A stretch of DNA of 64,000 bases from Pseudopontixanthobacter vadosimaris (GTDB lineage Bacteria; Pseudomonadota; Alphaproteobacteria; Sphingomonadales; Sphingomonadaceae). The translations under genes were made by a program, and so were the position numbers. Positions 54,732 through 64,000 of the stretch are shown here, in pieces. Each line of letters begins with the position of its first letter. Within the stretch, counting starts at the first letter, position 1. The notes beneath the pieces were generated by a model, which worked only from the letters and a program-made list of their open reading frames with translations, ran no database searches and was not told the origin of the DNA. The DNA lies in contig NZ_JABASZ010000037.1 in assembly GCF_012979275.1 (NCBI RefSeq), positions 124,001 to 188,000 of the forward strand, given 5' to 3'.

Positions 54732-55139
54732 CTAGTCGAGGCTCGCCGGTCCGAAAGCATCGGGGAGCAACAGGCTGAGCCGGGTGCTGCGGGTCTCCTG
54801 CGGCCCTACGCACAGGATGATGGGGTCGGTACGCCCCAGCTGCGCCAGTTCATTCAATATCTGCCGGCAACGTCCGCAAGGCGTGATCGGTTCGGCCCCC
54901 GGTCCCGTGACGGCCACGGCAATCAGGCCGCCGCGCCGTCCCTGCGCCATGGCCCTGGCCACCGCGACGGTTTCGGCGCACAGCGCAAGACCGTAGCTTG
55001 CATTTTCCACATTGGCGCCTGTCACGACCGACCCGTCGGCAAAGCGCAGTGCCGCGCCGACGGCGAAGTTCGAATAGGGCGCATAGGAGTGATCCGCAGC
55101 GGCGCGCGCGGCAGCGATCAGGGGTTCATCCAGGCTCAA
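54732..55139 (-). CDS. cdd: Cytidine deaminase
   Basis: 135 residues of a tetrameric CDA that converts cytidine to uridine in pyrimidine salvage. The zinc site is GANVENASYGLALCAETVA (Cys and Glu) with PCGRCRQ (two Cys). The TTG start at 55139 is chosen because GGAAG lies about 6 bp upstream and it gives the family N-terminus (SLDEPLIAAARAAADHSYAP); no ATG fits. It is the last gene of a UPF0262 - GH25-like - cdd run. Confidence 0.92.
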   Translation of the reverse strand: MSLDEPLIAAARAAADHSYAPYSNFAVGAALRFADGSVVTGANVENASYGLALCAETVAVARAMAQGRRGGLIAVAVTGPGAEPITPCGRCRQILNELAQLGRTDPIILCVGPQETRSTRLSLLLPDAFGPASLD

Positions 55140-55155
55140 ATTCTGCTTCCTCCGG

Positions 55156-55860
55156 TCAATTTTGCGCCACCATCCAGCGTAGCGACCCGCTTGCGGCAGG
55201 GCTGCGAAAATATTCGTTCGCCGTCCACAGCAGCCATGGCCGTCCGGCATATTCAGGCGGAAACCGCGTGCGCGTCAGCCACAGGTTCCTCTCGAAACGA
55301 GGAGCGAGGCCGTAGGTATCCTCGAAATCCCTGTCGATCTTGAGCAGGACGGGTTTGCCGGCGTGAGTCTCGATCTGGTTGATCAAGGTGGTAAGCTCGC
55401 TTTCGACTGCCGCCTCGCTGACCCGCTCGGGGCAGTTCTCCGCAGTTTCGGCAAGGTGGATCACGGGCGGCAGCAGCGTTTCGTCGCGCGGGATCATGGT
55501 GACGAAATTGGCGGTCTGGCGATCCGCCATGATGCAGGGATCGAAACGATGCACCGCACCTGCCAACAGCCCCGCATCGCGGGCATCGGCCAGATTGTGC
55601 ACGAAGGCGGGATCGCGTCCCGATGCCCCCCTGCTTGCATCCAGATAAGCGAAGCTGGCACCCAGCGCACGCAGGGTACGAAAATTCACCGCCCCATCGG
55701 CCGAACCGATCTCGACCCCCTGGTCCGGATATTCTGCCGGGTCGGGGGTCCAGTGGCGGATCTCCCACCACAGCCAAACCGCCGCTGCCCCGCCCAATAT
55801 CGCCAGCAGCAGGACAATCCGCATCCTCCAGCCGCGCCTTTGTGCCTTCCCGCGCGCCAT
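55156..55860 (-). CDS. GH25 (lysozyme)-like protein, catalytic residues lost
   Basis: 234 residues. An N-terminal TM helix (RIVLLLAILGGAAAVWLWWE) is followed by a GH25-like barrel (QGVEIGSADGAVNFRTLRAL, LDASRGASGRDPAFVHNLAD, LLAGAVHRFDPC). Active members have GIDVS, KATEG and VDLE at these places; here they read GVEIG, DASRG and IHLA, so the key acids are absent. It is probably an inactive, membrane-anchored cell-wall-binding protein. It sits between UPF0262 and cdd with gaps of 7 and 16 bp. Confidence 0.8.
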   Translation of the reverse strand: MARGKAQRRGWRMRIVLLLAILGGAAAVWLWWEIRHWTPDPAEYPDQGVEIGSADGAVNFRTLRALGASFAYLDASRGASGRDPAFVHNLADARDAGLLAGAVHRFDPCIMADRQTANFVTMIPRDETLLPPVIHLAETAENCPERVSEAAVESELTTLINQIETHAGKPVLLKIDRDFEDTYGLAPRFERNLWLTRTRFPPEYAGRPWLLWTANEYFRSPAASGSLRWMVAQN

Positions 55861-55867
55861 CCGCCCT

Positions 55868-56362
55868 TCAGCCCTTGATGTGCAGGACGCAGATGAGGGT
55901 GAACAGCCGGCGGGCCGTGGCGAAATCCGTTTCCACCTTGCCTTCCAGCCGTTCCTGCAGATTTTCCGCCGCCTGGTTGTGGATGCCGCGCCGGGCCATG
56001 TCGATCGTCTCGATCTCGGCCGCCGTCGCCTTGCGGATGGCCTGGTAATAGGAATCGCAGATGGCGAAATATTCGCGGATCGGCCGGCGGAACCGGGCCA
56101 GGCCGATCAGCAGCGATTCGAGCGGTTCCCCCGCCTCATCCGCAATATCCATCGCCAGCCGCCCGTCGCGCACCGCCAGGTGCAGCCGAAAGGGCCCGTG
56201 ATGCCCGCGCTGTACGGATCGCACGGGTTTGAAAATGTTCTCCTCGATCAGATCGAAGATCGCCACCCGCCGTTCCTGTTCGACATCGGCATTGCGCCAG
56301 AGGATCGTATCCTCGTCGAGGGCGATATGGCTGATGCGGTAATCGGTGGCGGGTTCGGACAT
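55868..56362 (-). CDS. UPF0262 family protein
   Basis: 164 residues with the family pattern DYRISHIALDEDTILWRNAD, ERRVAIFDLIEENIFKPVRS and PIREYFAICDSYYQAIRKAT. This small soluble family is confined largely to alphaproteobacteria and has no known function. The ATG at 56362 has GAAGG upstream; the open frame further up is not needed. It is divergent from dnaB and begins the run with the GH25-like and cdd genes. Confidence 0.9.
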   Translation of the reverse strand: MSEPATDYRISHIALDEDTILWRNADVEQERRVAIFDLIEENIFKPVRSVQRGHHGPFRLHLAVRDGRLAMDIADEAGEPLESLLIGLARFRRPIREYFAICDSYYQAIRKATAAEIETIDMARRGIHNQAAENLQERLEGKVETDFATARRLFTLICVLHIKG

Positions 56363-56500
56363 GGAAATCGTGCCTTCGCAGATCGCAGGCATCGCGCGCA
56401 AGGGGTTTGGCATTCATCCCCGTAATCCACAGGGGGCCGAAGCGCGCCTTGCGATTTCCGCTCTTGCCTTACGGCAGGCAGCAGGCCCATTGCAGCGCGC

Positions 56501-58018
56501 ATGGCCGATCTCGAACTTCTCCTTCGCCCCGACGCCTCCGCTGGAACGGACAAGGCGCAGGGCCGCACCCTGCCCGCCAATATCGAAGCCGAAGCGGCGT
56601 TCCTGGGCGCGGTACTGATCGACAACCGCGTGGTGGAGGAATTGCAGACACCGATTCGCCCCGAGCATTTCTTCGAACCGGTTCATGCCCGTGTCTTCGA
56701 GCGGATCGTCACCCTGCTCGATCGCAATGCCGTCGTCACGCCGGTGACGCTGAAACCCTATTTCGAAGCGGACGAGGCGCTGAAGGAACTGGGCGGGATT
56801 ACCTATCTCGCCCGGCTCACCGCTGACGGGCAAGGGCTGCTTGCGCCGCGTGAACTGGCCGAACAGATCTACGATCTCGCCCTGCTGCGCGAACTGGTCA
56901 GCGTCGGCCGCAACCTGGTGGAAGGCGCGCTAGATACATCCGATGCCGTGGCGCCGCTGAAGCAGATCGAGAAGGCCGAACAGGATCTGTTCAAGGTGGC
57001 GGAAGGCGCCTCGACCAACAATGAAGCCTCCAGTTTCGGCATGGCAACGCACAAGGCGCTCGGCATGATCGAACGGGCGATCAATTCCGGCGGCAGCATC
57101 AGCGGCAAGACCACGGGCCTGTCCAGCATCAACGAAAAGATCGGCGGCTTGCACGACAGCGATCTCGTCATCCTCGCGGGACGCCCCGGCATGGGCAAGA
57201 CCTCGCTCGCCACCAATATCGCCTATAATTGCGCGAAGCGTCTGCTGCAGGACCGGCAGGACGGCATCGAGGAGAGCGTCGGCGCGGGCGTCGCCTTCTT
57301 CAGCCTGGAAATGAGCGCAGACCAGCTGGCAACGCGTATCCTTTCGGAACAATCCAGCATTTCCAGTTCCGCGCTGCGCATGGGCAAGATTAGCCGGGAG
57401 GAATTCCAGAAACTTGCCTTTACCAGCCAGACGCTGGCCGAACTGCCGCTCTATATCGACGATACGCCTGCCCTGACCATCGCCGCGTTGCGCACCCGCG
57501 CGCGGCGGTTGAAGCGCAAGCATGATATCGGGCTGATCGTTGTCGATTACCTGCAATTGCTGCAGGGGTCGGGCCGTGCGACCGACAATCGGGTAAACGA
57601 AATTTCCGAGATCAGCCGGGGCCTGAAAACGCTGGCGAAGGAGCTGGAACTGCCGGTGATCGCCCTGTCGCAGCTGTCCCGTGCGGTGGAACAGCGTGAC
57701 GACAAGCGCCCGATGTTGTCCGATCTGCGCGAATCGGGATCGATCGAGCAGGATGCCGACATGGTCTGGTTCGTGTTCCGCGAAGATTATTACGTGGGAT
57801 CGCGCGAGCCGAAGCGTCCCGTGGAGGGCGACGACATGGCGACGCATGACGCCCATGCCGCATGGGCGGCGGACATGGAACGGGTGTTCGGCCTGGCCGA
57901 GCTTATCGTGGCGAAACAGCGCCACGGTTCGACAGGCAAGGTGCGGCTGAAATTCGAACCGCGTTACACCAAATTTTCCGACCTGGCGGAAGGCGAATAC
58001 GACAGCTCCTACGAGTGA
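56501..58018 (+). CDS. dnaB: Replicative DNA helicase DnaB
   Basis: 505 residues. An N-terminal primase-interacting domain (NIEAEAAFLGAVLIDNRVVE) is joined by a linker helix to the RecA-like motor. Walker A reads AGRPGMGKTSLATN, Walker B reads LIVVDYLQLLQG, and the C-terminal ESGSIEQDADMVWFVFREDY follows, with KQRHGSTGKVRLKFEP at the end. There is no intein. DnaB unwinds DNA ahead of the fork. dnaA lies 23 kb away in the window. Confidence 0.97.
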   Translation: MADLELLLRPDASAGTDKAQGRTLPANIEAEAAFLGAVLIDNRVVEELQTPIRPEHFFEPVHARVFERIVTLLDRNAVVTPVTLKPYFEADEALKELGGITYLARLTADGQGLLAPRELAEQIYDLALLRELVSVGRNLVEGALDTSDAVAPLKQIEKAEQDLFKVAEGASTNNEASSFGMATHKALGMIERAINSGGSISGKTTGLSSINEKIGGLHDSDLVILAGRPGMGKTSLATNIAYNCAKRLLQDRQDGIEESVGAGVAFFSLEMSADQLATRILSEQSSISSSALRMGKISREEFQKLAFTSQTLAELPLYIDDTPALTIAALRTRARRLKRKHDIGLIVVDYLQLLQGSGRATDNRVNEISEISRGLKTLAKELELPVIALSQLSRAVEQRDDKRPMLSDLRESGSIEQDADMVWFVFREDYYVGSREPKRPVEGDDMATHDAHAAWAADMERVFGLAELIVAKQRHGSTGKVRLKFEPRYTKFSDLAEGEYDSSYE

Positions 58019-58031
58019 TCCCGGCCCCCGG

Positions 58032-59237
58032 TCAAAGGCCGAGGTTCAGGCGCCGCGAGACGGTGTAATCCAGTACGGACACCAGCAGCCAGCTGAGGCT
58101 CCAGCGCATGCGGTTCCACAAGGTTGCGCGGCACGCATGAATGGCAGGCGTGATTTCCCGCGCGCCTGCCATCTGCGTATCGACGAACTGGCGCATCCGC
58201 TCGGCCAAAGCGGCATCCTCGATCCGCAGCATCAGTTCCAGATTGAGATAGAGGCTGCGCATGTCGAAATTGGCGCTGCCGAAATAGACGGCATCGTCCA
58301 GCACGATCAGCTTGGTATGCAATTTGGTGGCGTCGAATTCCCAGATCGCCGCACCTTTCTTGAGCAGATAGGCATTCAGCAGCCGGGTTGCGCCGATGGT
58401 GGCGGCATTGTCCGATTTACCGGCGAGGATCAGCCGCGCCTCGCCATCGCAGGCGATGCGGCCTATCCGTTGCAGCAGCCGTCTGGGCGGCGAAAAATAG
58501 GCCATGACCATGTCGAGCCTGCGCGCGCGCGCCAGGTCGCGCCCCACACAGCTGGCCCAGCTCGACAGGCCCTTGGTAGGGCCGCCGACCAGCAGGCGGA
58601 CAGGCCCATCGCCCGGCTCCCAATCCTTGATGATCCGCCTGAGTGCCTTCCATTTGGCTTTTGGATCGGCGGTCCATCCGGCAAGACGGTCGAACCATGT
58701 CACCAGATCCGCGACCACCCGGCCTTCGATGACGATCGCGAGATCGCTCCACCCCTGTTCCTGCGGCGGCGCGAAATAATCGTCCTCGACGTTGAAGCCG
58801 CCGACCATGCCGATGGTGTCATCCACCACTACGATCTTCTGATGGTTGCGGATCAGGTAACGCTGCGTCCAGCGCGAACTGAACTTGCATTCCTTGCCAC
58901 CGGCGGCGTTGAACGGCGCAAAGAAATCATCCTCCGCATCCGACCCGAATGAGTCGATCACCAGCGTGCAGTCCACGCCCCGCGATGCCGCCCGCGTCAG
59001 CGCATCGCGCAGCAGGCGGCCGGTAGCGTCATCGGCGAAGATGTAGAAGCACATGCGAATGGAATGCCGGGCTTCATCGACCAGGCGGAGCAATCGATCC
59101 AGCCGACCCCGTCCGCCGGGGTAAAAGGTAAGCTCATGCCTTTGCGCCGCCGCTGAAAAGGTGCCGGGTTCGCGATAGGCCGCGCCCGCGCCTGCCGTGC
59201 GCCGATCATCCAGACTTCCCGTGCCTTGCCCCGTCAT
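58032..59237 (-). CDS. Phospholipase D-like / cardiolipin synthase family protein
   Basis: About 401 residues with two HKD motifs: NHQKIVVVDDTIGMVGGFN and LHTKLIVLDDAVYFGSANFD. The layout (ELTFYPGGRGRLDRLLRLVD before HKD1, a C-terminal basic amphipathic stretch LWNRMRWSLSWLLVSVLDYT) matches ClsB-like cardiolipin synthases without N-terminal TM helices. It likely makes cardiolipin or transphosphatidylates phospholipids at the inner membrane. The start may be 59237 or 59264. It converges with dnaB. Confidence 0.9.
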   Translation of the reverse strand: MTGQGTGSLDDRRTAGAGAAYREPGTFSAAAQRHELTFYPGGRGRLDRLLRLVDEARHSIRMCFYIFADDATGRLLRDALTRAASRGVDCTLVIDSFGSDAEDDFFAPFNAAGGKECKFSSRWTQRYLIRNHQKIVVVDDTIGMVGGFNVEDDYFAPPQEQGWSDLAIVIEGRVVADLVTWFDRLAGWTADPKAKWKALRRIIKDWEPGDGPVRLLVGGPTKGLSSWASCVGRDLARARRLDMVMAYFSPPRRLLQRIGRIACDGEARLILAGKSDNAATIGATRLLNAYLLKKGAAIWEFDATKLHTKLIVLDDAVYFGSANFDMRSLYLNLELMLRIEDAALAERMRQFVDTQMAGAREITPAIHACRATLWNRMRWSLSWLLVSVLDYTVSRRLNLGL

Positions 59238-59355
59238 GCGAAAGGTCTCTGGACCGGCTGGCATGGACCTGCAAGCCCTGGCGGATTGTTGACTTTCGCG
59301 CCCGCTGCGCCTAATGCTTCGACCTTCTCGAAATATCATCTATCTGGAGTGCCAT

Positions 59356-59700
59356 ATGGCGCGCGTCACTGTCGAAGATTGTGTCGACAAGATCCCCAAC
59401 CGTTTCGATCTCGTTCTGCTGGCAGCCCAGCGGGCGCGGGAAATTTCCGGCGGTTCCGAATTGACCGTCGACCGCGACCGCGACAAGAACCCTGTCGTTG
59501 CACTGCGTGAAATTGCCGAACAGACGGTGAAGCCGAAGGAACTGAACGAAAGCGTCATTGCCGGCCTGCAACGCATCCTGCCCGATGATGAGGACGAGGC
59601 CGACGAGATCGGTTCGCTGAGTCAGTCTGCCGAAGCATTGCGGATCACCGCATCTGCGCCGGCACGATCCACCTCCGTGGGTTCCGATTACGAGGGGTAG
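59356..59700 (+). CDS. rpoZ: DNA-directed RNA polymerase omega subunit
   Basis: 114 residues: [20 protein letters not shown], then [20 protein letters not shown] and an acidic tail. It stabilises the beta-prime subunit. GGAG lies upstream of the ATG at 59356. The terminator at 59721 follows. The usual partner spoT/rel is not adjacent. Confidence 0.96.
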   Translation: MARVTVEDCVDKIPNRFDLVLLAAQRAREISGGSELTVDRDRDKNPVVALREIAEQTVKPKELNESVIAGLQRILPDDEDEADEIGSLSQSAEALRITASAPARSTSVGSDYEG

Positions 59701-59720
59701 GCGCCCCATCTTCCAACAGG

Positions 59721-59758
59721 AAAGGCCGCGATCCGGAAAGGAAAGCGGCCTTTTTCAT
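59721..59758 (+). terminator. Intrinsic terminator of rpoZ
   Basis: AAAGGCCGC pairs with GCGGCCTTT across a 15 nt loop; more T follow. The stem also lies beyond the convergent DUF3072 gene. Confidence 0.85.
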
Positions 59759-59788
59759 GTGCGGCGGGTCAGGACACCCTTGCGCGGC

Positions 59789-60022
59789 TCATTTGCCGCG
59801 CCCGGTCTGCTCCTGCAGCGCATCGATCATCTTCGATGCTTCGGCCTTGGACAGTTCATTGTCGTATTTTTCCGGCTGACCCGCTTCTTCGCACAATGTC
59901 TTCAGATAGCTGGCCTGCGCGCCGGTCATCTTCTCGTCGCCCGTGGTCCAACTATCCGGGTTCTTCTCGGCGTTGGACACGGGGTCGGATTTGGGGTGTT
60001 CACTCGGGGTAGGGGCACTCAT
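59789..60022 (-). CDS. DUF3072 family protein
   Basis: 77 residues, hydrophilic: a Pro/Ser/Asn-rich start, then WTTGDEKMTGAQASYLKTLC and LSKAEASKMIDALQEQTGR, the DUF3072 pattern. Function unknown; a small helical, perhaps DNA-associated or stress protein. The ATG at 60022 is preceded by GGAG; the longer frame upstream is unlikely. Confidence 0.8.
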   Translation of the reverse strand: MSAPTPSEHPKSDPVSNAEKNPDSWTTGDEKMTGAQASYLKTLCEEAGQPEKYDNELSKAEASKMIDALQEQTGRGK

Positions 60023-60100
60023 CTCAAGATCTCCTTCGATCCTACAACCCACATGTTCACGGACTGTTCCCACCCTGGCCCTGGCCTGACGTGCAGTAAA

Positions 60101-60131
60101 ATGCCCCGGCAATCGTAGATCACCGGGGCCA
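60101..60131 (-). terminator. Intrinsic terminator of ftsH
   Basis: On the minus strand GCCCCGG and CCGGGGC form a 7 bp stem around a 13 nt loop, followed by ATTTTA. It lies about 30 bp past the ftsH stop. Confidence 0.65.
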
Positions 60132-60158
60132 TTCTGTCATTATTCGCAGTGCCGATCG

Positions 60159-62123
<1,965 letters not shown>

Positions 62124-62297
62124 CGAAGCATGATCCTTTCGTACCCATGGATAGATAGGTTGCCGGGGGTGAATGGCAAGATAACAGAGGTTGCCTGCCG
62201 CGCCGTCCCGATGCCGCAATCGCGTTGAAACCAAACGCTGCGGCAAACGCTGTTGCGAATGAGGCAGAACGCCGGACAGCATCGGAGAGGCAGGCAC

Positions 62298-63143
62298 ATG
62301 GCCGCACGCGCATATTGGCAGGGGCAGATCAGGCTGGCGCTGGTATCGATCCCCGTGGAAATCTACAGCGCCACGAAATCCGGTGCCCGCATCCGCTTCA
62401 ACCAGATTCACGAACCTTCGGGCAAGCGCATCTCCTATGAGAAAACCGTCGAAGGCGTCGGCCCCGTCGACCGGGACGAGATCATCAAGGGCTACGAGAT
62501 ATCGAAGGGCAATTACGTCCTGCTGGATGACGCGGATTTCGATACGGTCAGGATCGAGAGCCGCAAGACGCTGGAACTCGTGCAATTCGTCGAGGCCTGC
62601 GAGATCGATCCGCTCTATTTCGAGAAGCCCTATTACGTGGTCCCCTCCGATAATCTGGCCGAGGAGGCCTTCGTCGTCCTGCGCGAGGCGCTGCGCAAGG
62701 CGAAGAAAGTGGCACTGGGCCAGCTTTCGGTGCGCGGAAGCGAGAAGCTCGTCGCGCTGAAGCCTTGCGGCAAGGGATTGCTGCTGGAAACCCTGCGGTA
62801 TGCCGACGAGGTGCGGGCCGGTCAGACCTTCTTCGACGAGATTCCCGAGACGAAGCCAAAGAAGGATTTGCTGGACCTTGCGACGACCCTGATCGACCAG
62901 CGCAGCGCCCCATTCGAGGCCGATGCCTTCGAGGATCATTACACCGCCGCGCTGCGCAAGCTGATAGACCGCAAGGCGAAGGCCAAGGGCGGCAAGGCAG
63001 TCGTTTCCGACGTGGAGGAGCCGTCCGGCGAAGCCGGCGGCAATGTCATCGACCTGATGGCGGCGCTGAAGAAATCGGTGAGCGAGGAGAAGGCGGACAA
63101 GCCTGCCCGCAAGGCCACGGAAAAGAAGAAGAAGAGCGCCTGA
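62298..63143 (+). CDS. ku: Non-homologous end joining protein Ku
   Basis: 281 residues. The Ku core is clear: [59 protein letters not shown] and [21 protein letters not shown] Lys-rich C-terminal tail binds DNA. Homodimeric Ku holds broken ends and recruits LigD. The ATG at 62298 lies after a GAGAGG site. ligD starts 1 bp after the stop, so this is a two-gene NHEJ operon. Confidence 0.96.
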   Translation: MAARAYWQGQIRLALVSIPVEIYSATKSGARIRFNQIHEPSGKRISYEKTVEGVGPVDRDEIIKGYEISKGNYVLLDDADFDTVRIESRKTLELVQFVEACEIDPLYFEKPYYVVPSDNLAEEAFVVLREALRKAKKVALGQLSVRGSEKLVALKPCGKGLLLETLRYADEVRAGQTFFDEIPETKPKKDLLDLATTLIDQRSAPFEADAFEDHYTAALRKLIDRKAKAKGGKAVVSDVEEPSGEAGGNVIDLMAALKKSVSEEKADKPARKATEKKKKSA

Positions 63144-63144
63144 C

Positions 63145-64000
63145 ATGGCGAAGAAATCCGCCAGCAGCAGAGCTTCGCTAAGCACCTACGACGCCAAGCG
63201 CGACTTCAAGCTGACGGCGGAACCGGCAGGCAAGGTGGAGAGCAGCGAGAGCGGCAACATCTTCATGGTGCAGAAACACGATGCCACCCGCCTGCACTGG
63301 GATCTGCGGCTGGAGGTGGATGGCGTGCTGAAAAGCTGGGCCGTGACCAAGGGCCCCTCGCCCGATCCCGATATCAAGCGGCTGGCGGTGCGCACCGAGG
63401 ATCACCCGCTCGCCTACGCCACCTTCGAAGGCACCATTCCGAAAGGCGAATATGGCGGCGGTACGGTCATGCTGTGGGACCGCGGGCAGTGGGCGCCGGT
63501 CGAAGGCAAGAAGGCGAGCGATCTGGAGAAGGGCCATCTGCACTTCACGCTGGATGGCGAGAGGATGAAGGGCGAATGGCTGCTGATCCGCCTGAAGCCG
63601 CGCGGCAACGAGAAGCGCGAGAACTGGCTGCTGCGCAAGTTGCAGGACGAGTTTGCAGAGGCCGGCGACGCCCTCGTCCAGCGCGGCCTGACCAGCATTT
63701 CCACCGGGCGGACCATGGCGGAGATCGCCAGCGGCAAGGATGTGGACAGCGTCGCCGCGACGAGGAAGGCAAAAGCACCTGCTGTCAAGCGAGCAAAGAA
63801 GAAAGCGAAGCCCGGATCGGCCAGGCCGCCCGCCTTCCGCAAGCCGCAACTGGCCACGCTGGTCGATAATGTGCCGGCCGGAAATGGCTGGATGCACGAG
63901 ATCAAGTTCGACGGCTACCGCGCTCTTGTCGCCGTGGCAGGCCCGAAGGTCAGCGTATTCACCCGCAGCGGCAAGGACTGGACCGACAAATTCGCTCCGC
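63145..64000 (+). CDS. ligD: ATP-dependent DNA ligase LigD (partial, cut by window end)
   Basis: The first 285 residues are visible. The N-terminal 3'-phosphoesterase domain ([47 protein letters not shown]) spans residues 35-160. A Lys-rich linker follows, and then the start of the ligase domain with the nucleophilic Lys motif [13 protein letters not shown]. The order PE-ligase, presumably followed by a polymerase domain outside the window, is the common proteobacterial LigD type. It works with Ku in end joining. Confidence 0.93.
   Translation, partial: MAKKSASSRASLSTYDAKRDFKLTAEPAGKVESSESGNIFMVQKHDATRLHWDLRLEVDGVLKSWAVTKGPSPDPDIKRLAVRTEDHPLAYATFEGTIPKGEYGGGTVMLWDRGQWAPVEGKKASDLEKGHLHFTLDGERMKGEWLLIRLKPRGNEKRENWLLRKLQDEFAEAGDALVQRGLTSISTGRTMAEIASGKDVDSVAATRKAKAPAVKRAKKKAKPGSARPPAFRKPQLATLVDNVPAGNGWMHEIKFDGYRALVAVAGPKVSVFTRSGKDWTDKFAP

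Noticed and set aside
62124-63185. N-terminal extension of ftsH to over 1,000 residues
   Set aside because: The extra part is antisense to ku and has no family match; FtsH begins at 62123.

Overview
The window is a 64 kb piece of high-GC chromosome that reads as an alphaproteobacterium, most likely Sphingomonadales (Erythrobacteraceae/Sphingomonadaceae type). The evidence is the conserved alphaproteobacterial order dnaA - rpsT - mutM / ubiE - ubiB - coaBC - dut, the single-Cys form of ribosomal protein bL36, an UPF0262 gene, a Tim44-like gene opposite secB, a VPxP-type variant of the PEP-CTERM sorting signal, and paired DUF4136 lipoproteins. Genus assignment is inference. Gene density is close to 90-95 percent and almost everything is core metabolism or information processing.

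Layout. 0.2-3.7 kb: ispG, a membrane protein, a histone-deacetylase-fold protein and a small L,D-transpeptidase. 3.8-8.6 kb: a large L,D-transpeptidase, a small membrane protein behind a C/G homopolymer, and acnA. 8.7-10 kb: a Ser/Thr/Gly-repeat surface protein with a sorting signal. 10-13 kb: ruvAB and aroC. 13-18 kb: a peroxide-defence block (katG, ahpC, ahpF) whose katG and ahpC leaders share an OxyR-like half site. 18-25 kb: Smr protein, mltA, Tim44-like gene, secB, murJ, trpS, lipoprotein. 25-34 kb: the dut/coaBC/ubiB/ubiE, mutM, rpsT, dnaA neighbourhood. 34-40 kb: ThiF/HesA protein, sirtuin, dapB-nth, lipoprotein, dicarboxylate symporter, dapE, GST. 40-44 kb: the rpmH-rnpA-yidD-yidC-engB operon. 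45-49.6 kb: a comM (yifB) gene split by a mobile element. 49.7-56.4 kb: a nonsense-broken small ORF, HxlR regulator, HAD phosphatase, rpmJ, galE, second DUF4136 lipoprotein, M14 carboxypeptidase, cdd, a GH25-like protein, UPF0262. 56.5-64 kb: dnaB, a cardiolipin-synthase-type protein, rpoZ, DUF3072, ftsH and a Ku-LigD NHEJ pair cut by the window end.

The one accessory region is a 3,105 bp IS1595-family transposon (45943-49047) with 26 bp perfect terminal inverted repeats and an 8 bp target duplication, inserted directly after the Walker B motif of comM. Removing the element and one target copy restores a 503-codon comM frame exactly. Besides the ISXO2-type transposase it carries at least four passenger ORFs: a coiled-coil/winged-helix-like protein, a small HTH-like protein, a DUF6471-like protein and a two-TM protein. 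There is also a 26-residue hydrophobic ORF behind the HTH gene. The transposase and the DUF6471-like gene fire from back-to-back promoters whose -35 hexamers overlap in one 7 bp sequence, next to an 8 bp inverted repeat. This looks like a self-regulated transposition module and is the most novel content here.

Several smaller oddities are reported separately: a CoaBC with about 170 extra residues between its domains, a GH25 protein that has lost its catalytic acids, a DnaA with an altered P-loop, five GANTC sites upstream of dnaA, and the homopolymer tract next to acnA. All calls are from reading sequence alone; no database search was run.
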